A stretch of DNA of 64,000 bases from Symsagittifera roscoffensis (taxonomy: Eukaryota; Xenacoelomorpha; Acoela; Convolutidae): NCBI RefSeq assembly GCF_963678635.1, contig NC_087067.1, positions 19,351,639-19,415,638 on the forward strand, in the 5' to 3' direction. Below are positions 59,616 to 64,000 of this stretch, in pieces. The notes beneath the pieces are model-generated. The model saw nothing but the letters and a program-made list of their open reading frames with translations, searched no databases and had not been told where the DNA came from. A program made the position numbers and the translations under genes. Each line of letters begins with the position of its first letter. Within the stretch, counting starts at the first letter, position 1.

Positions 59616-59984
59616 ATTCCTTCTAATTCCTTTTAAAGCGGTCCCTTTTCCCGCGATAATTAAAACTAATCGTCCTAATTCCTGAACTTTTCTTTTTCGT
59701 CCTAGTTTCATGTGGATATCATTTCCTGGCTTTCTTTCTTTTCGTCAAAGATTTGTCATGCTATTAAAGTTTGTTATTGAAAACAAGCCTAAGGATTTCA
59801 CACATTTGTTTGAATTAACACTTGGTTTGCGTCTACTAGTTTATTAGCCTGAAGCTATTTATGTTAAAACAGTGATTGAGCTCAATACGAGTATTTTATT
59901 AGTTGTAAACTGGTAAAAACCAAAACATATACAAGTCGAAGTATAAAAAGGACGAACAGTAAAAATCATCTGAAAATATATGTT
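59616..59984. other. AT-rich DNA between foldback and polymerase
   Basis: Nothing recognised. It should contain the 3' untranslated part of the minus-strand polymerase gene. Confidence 0.5.
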
Positions 59985-60494
59985 TCAGAATTTAATGTTT
60001 ATTGTTTTGGTTTTCTTTGCGCTGTTTTTTAGATGTTCGTTCTTCTGAAGCTTCAGATAAAATAAATGGGTTTTTTGTAGGGGGACGTTCACGGACTCGG
60101 CTACTAGAAGCTTCTTCTTCTTCTGCAGCTCTGCTTCTGAGTAGGGCCGCTGTAAAAATCCCCAATCCGGAAATGTAAAATCGGGAGAACTGTTATCAGT
60201 TTCATTGTATGAGTTGGCCCACTCGGTGTCCATGTAAATGTCTTCTAGAAAAGCATTTTCTTCAGCGGCTTTATGGCCAAAGGGCACTGTCGAAATTTCG
60301 TCGAAAAGTAGAAAACGTTTTGAGTCGAATGGTGATAATGCAAGTTTGTTTTGTTTCACTGTCATATTGGTGTGACCTTTCGAAACTATATTATAGTTGT
60401 TCACTCTCATTGTTTTTCCAGTGAATAATGTGTCCCTGAAGGTTTGGTGGACCAGTTCTCTCTGTGCACTCCGTTTAATTCCTTTGGCACTCAA
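59985..60494 (-). pseudogene. Polinton-type polymerase B, C-terminal block
   Basis: This 169-codon open stretch has the tail conserved in this polymerase family: a KGIKRSAQRELVHQTFRD-like helix, then NKLALSPFDSKRFLLFDE, and a GHK word. It lies about 330 bp beyond the main block, with intron-like borders between. The basic C-terminal end (NSAKKTKTINIKF) may carry a nuclear localisation signal. It follows the main block in the same direction and is evidently the same gene. Confidence 0.75.
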
Positions 60495-60687
60495 TTTTTG
60501 AGTGCCTTCTAAACAGAAGCAAAACTGTTATTCTTTTCTGCAACGTAGGGGATAGCTTCGTTTCACTTCAGCAACTCAATTTATACCGAACAAAATTTGA
60601 TTCATTTTACCAAAAAAGAGCAGAAGACTCTAAATTATGACTAAAAAAGAGGAAAAAAGAGGGAATATGTTGTCAGACAAATCAACG

Positions 60688-60717
60688 TTTAGGCAACATT
60701 GTATAATGTTGCCTAAA
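60688..60717. repeat. Perfect 13-bp inverted repeat with 4-nt loop
   Basis: tttaggcaacatt-gtat-aatgttgcctaaa. It lies between the two polymerase blocks, where an intron is likely. It could form a strong hairpin. A purine-rich GGT/GGGG stretch follows at 60755-60820. Confidence 0.9.
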
Positions 60718-60829
60718 TCAGCTAAATGCCCATAGTTTAATGCAACAAATTAAGGGGTGTAGGTAGGTTGGTGGTGGTAATTTTGTTCTGTAAAAGGTAG
60801 GAATGGGGGGTGGAAGGGTGGCTTAAATT

Positions 60830-62539
60830 TTATTTACCATTAAGGACGACCGAATATAGTTTCGGTTTTAGGGCGATGAATTCTCTGATCGGCTTCCCAC
60901 CAGTCTCGTCTTTGAACTTCAGCACAAATTTCTTGTTGGTATCCTCGAACAAGAAATGGTCCTTATCGTAATTTGAAAAGTCGAAATCAGCTTTTATTTT
61001 CTTCAAGTCTCGGTAAACGTCATCAGTTTTTGTAGCGTAAATAAAACTATCCAAGTCGGAGTAAAGGAGTTCCAAGTTTAGATTTGGTTTCATTTTTTTA
61101 TAATGAAACTGAAACATGAAACGCTTGGCGAGGTCCAGGATGGTCGCACCAACTATCATAGGTTTATCCCACAATATTTTTGTTACTGAAAAGCTAATTG
61201 TGGCTAATTGATCGTCAATGATTTGAAAGCTTTTCATTGTGCTCAGAGCTGTTTTTTGTAAAAGTTCTCTCTCATCCCTTACAATCTCCAGCTTCTTTCT
61301 TCCTAACTTAGACTCCATTGTCTTACCGAAAGCTGAATTAACAATTAGCTTGTAGAAGTTCTCCTGGAATTTATTTACCGCGGCTTTTCGTAGGTGGGTG
61401 TTGAGGTCGACAAAGGGTGCCATCCAGTGACTTTGGCGGAACTGAAGAACTTTTCCGAGGTGAGTTATTTCCATTCCCAGCTCATGGTACAATTTTAGGG
61501 TAAGGTAGTGCAAAACATAACCTTCTTTAGGATGCAAGGTCTGTAGAAGCTTTGGCACTTTTGGCAGTGTGGTGATTCCCAATTTTCCCAACATGTCGAC
61601 TTGCTCGTTGCTCATTGCACCGATGTCCACTACTTCACGAGAGGGGGCAAGGGGGTAATCAGCAAAGAAGTCGTGAAGCTCTTCGGGTATGGTTAAATTG
61701 ACTTCAACTATATAACCCCACTCTGAGGTTTCGCTGGTGAGCAGTATGTCTGCCAGACTTTTTTCAACTATTGAAAAATCGTTTAATGGCAAAGGGCAGT
61801 GTCTCATTATCCCCCCGTACAAATTGTTTGCATCAATATTGAGGATGTAGCTTGATGGTTCTGAGGGCAAAAAATCGTCGAGATATTTATTGTTTGCTTT
61901 GTAAAATCGGCGCTTATAGACCGACGACATGCCTCCTCGTATCATTCGCTGCACAAGGTCCAGATGTTCACGGTCCGTTAAGAGTTTCAGTTCGGGCTTA
62001 CAAACTTTTAAAAAGGCGTCCCCGGAAAGGTTACTTGCCGTGAAGTAACAGGCGCAATCCAGCCCGTATGTTTGATAGCAAACTTCCCGAAAAGCTTCGA
62101 AAACGGAAGCAAGCAAAAGCACATCTGTAGTCAAGTACAAGTCGTGGTAATCACCAAGTGAGCCACACTTCAGTTCGGTGAAAACTTTAAGGGCATGATT
62201 GTACTCGCTTCTTGAAACACTCACATCCCCTTCTGTTAGACTATTTTTCCACATTGCTCGTGGGGGAAGGCGAGTTTCTCGGAATTTTTCGAATGAGTTG
62301 AAGTATGAGTAGGGGTAATGCCCTTTCTGTTTCAACAGACTGACTTTTTCAGGTGAGTGGCCGAGTTTTTCAAAATAGTTCTCCAGCAGAAAAAACTTTT
62401 CGTTGGGCAAATTATCGACAAGTTTTGCCAACGATGCTAGCATGAACCTATACGAATCGATGAACCTCAGATTTTTGTAGAGTTTTTTGATTTTGCCGTT
62501 TTTGTCCGTGTACGTTTTTATATATACTGAGATTGTCAA
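60830..62539 (-). CDS. Polinton-type DNA polymerase B, catalytic block (569 codons, open)
   Basis: A family B DNA polymerase of the protein-primed type, which copies the element's linear DNA from its ends. Visible in order: a FIDSYRFMLASLAKL stretch typical of the late exonuclease region, DLYLTTDVLLLASVFEAF with the third exonuclease-type motif, CYFTASNLSGDAFL, polymerase motif A (NIDANNLYGGIM), motif B (KLIVNSAFGKTMES) and motif C region (LLYSDLDSFIYA). The block is uninterrupted over 569 codons, the longest protein-coding stretch near this edge, which speaks for recent activity or recent loss. The first residues overlap the preceding block's end, so the nominal start is not the true protein start. 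Confidence 0.85.
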   Translation of the reverse strand: MTISVYIKTYTDKNGKIKKLYKNLRFIDSYRFMLASLAKLVDNLPNEKFFLLENYFEKLGHSPEKVSLLKQKGHYPYSYFNSFEKFRETRLPPRAMWKNSLTEGDVSVSRSEYNHALKVFTELKCGSLGDYHDLYLTTDVLLLASVFEAFREVCYQTYGLDCACYFTASNLSGDAFLKVCKPELKLLTDREHLDLVQRMIRGGMSSVYKRRFYKANNKYLDDFLPSEPSSYILNIDANNLYGGIMRHCPLPLNDFSIVEKSLADILLTSETSEWGYIVEVNLTIPEELHDFFADYPLAPSREVVDIGAMSNEQVDMLGKLGITTLPKVPKLLQTLHPKEGYVLHYLTLKLYHELGMEITHLGKVLQFRQSHWMAPFVDLNTHLRKAAVNKFQENFYKLIVNSAFGKTMESKLGRKKLEIVRDERELLQKTALSTMKSFQIIDDQLATISFSVTKILWDKPMIVGATILDLAKRFMFQFHYKKMKPNLNLELLYSDLDSFIYATKTDDVYRDLKKIKADFDFSNYDKDHFLFEDTNKKFVLKFKDETGGKPIREFIALKPKLYSVVLNGK

Positions 62540-63414
62540 GAATATATATATTTTTCTTCAGATGCGGGTATTACGGAAAAAGTGTTTTCCGAATCGCTTT
62601 TTGCCAGCGCTTTGATTATAAAGGTAAAATCATAATTTGACAAATTATGAGCTACCACTGGAATGTAATTTGTTGTTTTTCTATTAACGTTACACTCATT
62701 GTGCCCAACCCAGGAACTTGTTGGTGTAATGGCAATGATCAAGTACCACTTGATCATTGTCGGAAAAATCATTCTCGCATATCCAACAAATTGTAGCATC
62801 TTCCCGTTCCTGGTCTGTTATACCAGTGAAAGTGTAATATTTCCTTTTTTTCTACGTAAATTTGCCTCGCTAACGATTCAAGGGAGCTAATTAGCTCTTT
62901 CATCACATTCGGTCCTCTTTTAAGCTCAAACTTTAACAGATCTTTTTCCCAAATTCGATTACTGCTAACGCGTAGCCGCATGGTTGATGGATTTCAATTG
63001 TTTGCTTGCTAGATTTTCGCGGATCAGGTTGCGGTCCGTATAATGGTAAGAGCAGTGACTCCAAATCAAAGTAGATTACTCTGGGTACGTACCAACGAGC
63101 TGTTAAGTTTACTTGTGGTCTTCTTTTCCCGGCTTGGGCATTGTTATGACGACATCTTCGTCTTGGTAGCACAGTTCTTGATGTCTTCTCAGAGTTTCGA
63201 ATGAAGCGCATGTGTGGAAACATTTGCGACAAATCTCAGATTGAAATCGGTGCACTTTGTGCCGCACGTACTCGACCAGTTTCTGGAGATCACTTATCAA
63301 CACATAGTGATATTTTGATCCATCTGTCAGCAGCAACAAGTCCACAATCAGGCTAGTAGTGAATCTGCTCGATACTCTTATGGGCAACAATTCGCCATCG
63401 TTGTACCTGAACAG
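62536..63414 (-). pseudogene. Polymerase B exonuclease and zinc-finger blocks
   Basis: Several overlapping frames cover this part. From right to left: a C2H2-like zinc finger (CRKCFHTCASFETLRRHQELC region at 63109-63390), an exonuclease I-type word (VIYFDLESLL at 62933-63232), a linker, and an exonuclease II-type word with HNECN and PVVAHNLSNYDFTF (62536-62799). These are the proofreading and DNA-binding parts of the same polymerase. A few frame changes separate the blocks. Confidence 0.7.
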
Positions 63415-63511
63415 AAAAATAATTTTTATACCTAGGTTTGGAATGAGATAAAAAGGATGTTTGAATAGGTGAAGAACATTTTAAAATTTTTAGAAGGCAA
63501 TTAGAATTTGC

Positions 63512-64000
63512 TTACCGGAAGACGTTGATTTGACAATTGTTCAACTTTTCAAATCTGTCCGTATCCATCAGACCCATTGGCATTTCGTATTCCCCATTGA
63601 TTTTCACAATTTCTTCTTTGTCGAGATTGTAGGTTGAGACTTTGTTTTTCTCCAGCCACCGTCTAGATGTGGGGTAGAGGGCCGACTCATTCACATTGTG
63701 ATATGCGGCAACAAAGCAGTAGAGAAAGCAACGGTCATCATCTTTAGTGTTGATATTTGTGAGCAGAGTAGATGCTGCGCTGAGTGCATCAGGAAGCTCG
63801 AGGTAAGATCCTGATCTTATTGGTGAGAAGGCCGCGAAACTGATTTGCAATTTTTCAATTCTGTCAATAATCCATCCGCTACCATGAGAAGAGAACGAAT
63901 TGACTTGGTTGACCATATGTTCAATCAGTTCCAAGAATTGATCCCCAGCTATTCCCTCGAAGTACACTGTCAATGTCTTAGTGTTCAGAAACAGCATGGT
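63512..64000 (-). pseudogene. Polymerase B N-terminal extension, cut by the window edge
   Basis: The 161-codon open stretch has the pattern SSHGSGWIIDRIEKLQISF, then KDDDRCFLYCFVAAYHNV and FEKLNNCQINVFR, typical of the long N-terminal part of invertebrate Polinton-type polymerases. A strong donor-like site (GTAAGC) follows, and an acceptor-like site lies about 100 bp further, suggesting an intron of about 100 bp before the zinc-finger block. The protein start lies beyond the window. Confidence 0.7.

Larger units (their letters stand above)
59985..64000 (-). mobile_element. Polinton/Maverick-type element, DNA polymerase B part, runs off the window
   Basis: The minus strand carries, from the right edge to 59985, the successive parts of a Polinton-type protein-primed family B DNA polymerase: N-terminal extension, C2H2-like zinc finger, exonuclease motifs, polymerase motifs and C-terminal part. 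No capsid, integrase, ATPase or protease gene and no terminal repeat is inside the window, so assignment to Polinton rests on the polymerase; related virus-like families (adintovirus-like) cannot be excluded. The coding blocks are in several frames; some of the gaps have GT-AG-like borders and could be introns, others may be breaks. It is much better preserved than the Gypsy fossils, so probably younger. Confidence 0.7.

Overview
The window looks like a draft assembly of an AT-rich, intron-bearing, non-vertebrate animal genome. Evidence: spliced exons with canonical GT-AG borders, a host membrane-receptor-like gene with FN2-like and EGF-like domains, tRNA-derived repeat debris, envelope-bearing Ty3/Gypsy retroelements and a Polinton-type DNA polymerase B. 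A run of exactly 200 N at 58594-58793 is an assembly gap. The phylum cannot be named from sequence alone. Env-bearing Gypsy elements are known from tunicates (Tor elements of larvaceans) but also from other phyla, so that is only a weak hint.

Region 1 (1-14000) is a host gene on the minus strand. Exons at 6602-7564, 2385-2441 and 1518-1728 share compatible splice phases. Together they encode an FN2-like module, four EGF-like modules, a Ser/Thr-rich stalk, one transmembrane helix and a short cytoplasmic tail with nine tyrosines. A further Cys-rich exon at 13690-13877 is probably from the same gene, but its phase does not join directly to the EGF exon. The introns hold an old antisense Gypsy fossil (about 2880-6300), two inverted copies of an interspersed repeat (265-640 and 8612-9062), a tRNA-related SINE-like unit (11833-12100) and small tandem repeats.

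Region 2 (about 15000-46740) is one very swollen envelope-bearing Gypsy fossil on the plus strand. Its parts lie in the normal gene order, but successive parts are tandemly repeated in place: gag twice (15290-21900), pol twice (21961-30960), and an integrase-plus-spacer unit five times (29813-41135), three periods of which are nearly identical. An envelope-like region (about 41290-45070) and an extra downstream reading frame, here called ORFX (45083-46210), follow.

Region 3 (45660-57745) is a tandem duplication of about 6 kb. Each unit carries an ORFX 3' part, an AT-rich tail and a second, strongly decayed Gypsy element. Unit B has two extra segments.

Region 4 (57746-64000) holds an unassigned stretch ending in poly-C tracts, the assembly gap, a 212-bp foldback element (59404-59615), and a minus-strand Polinton-type protein-primed DNA polymerase B that runs off the right edge.

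The most interesting items are the tyrosine-rich tail of the host receptor with its frame-neutral 57-nt exon, the colinear tandem expansion of one retroelement, the unexplained ORFX downstream of env, and the foldback element. I did not find a convincing wholly new system.
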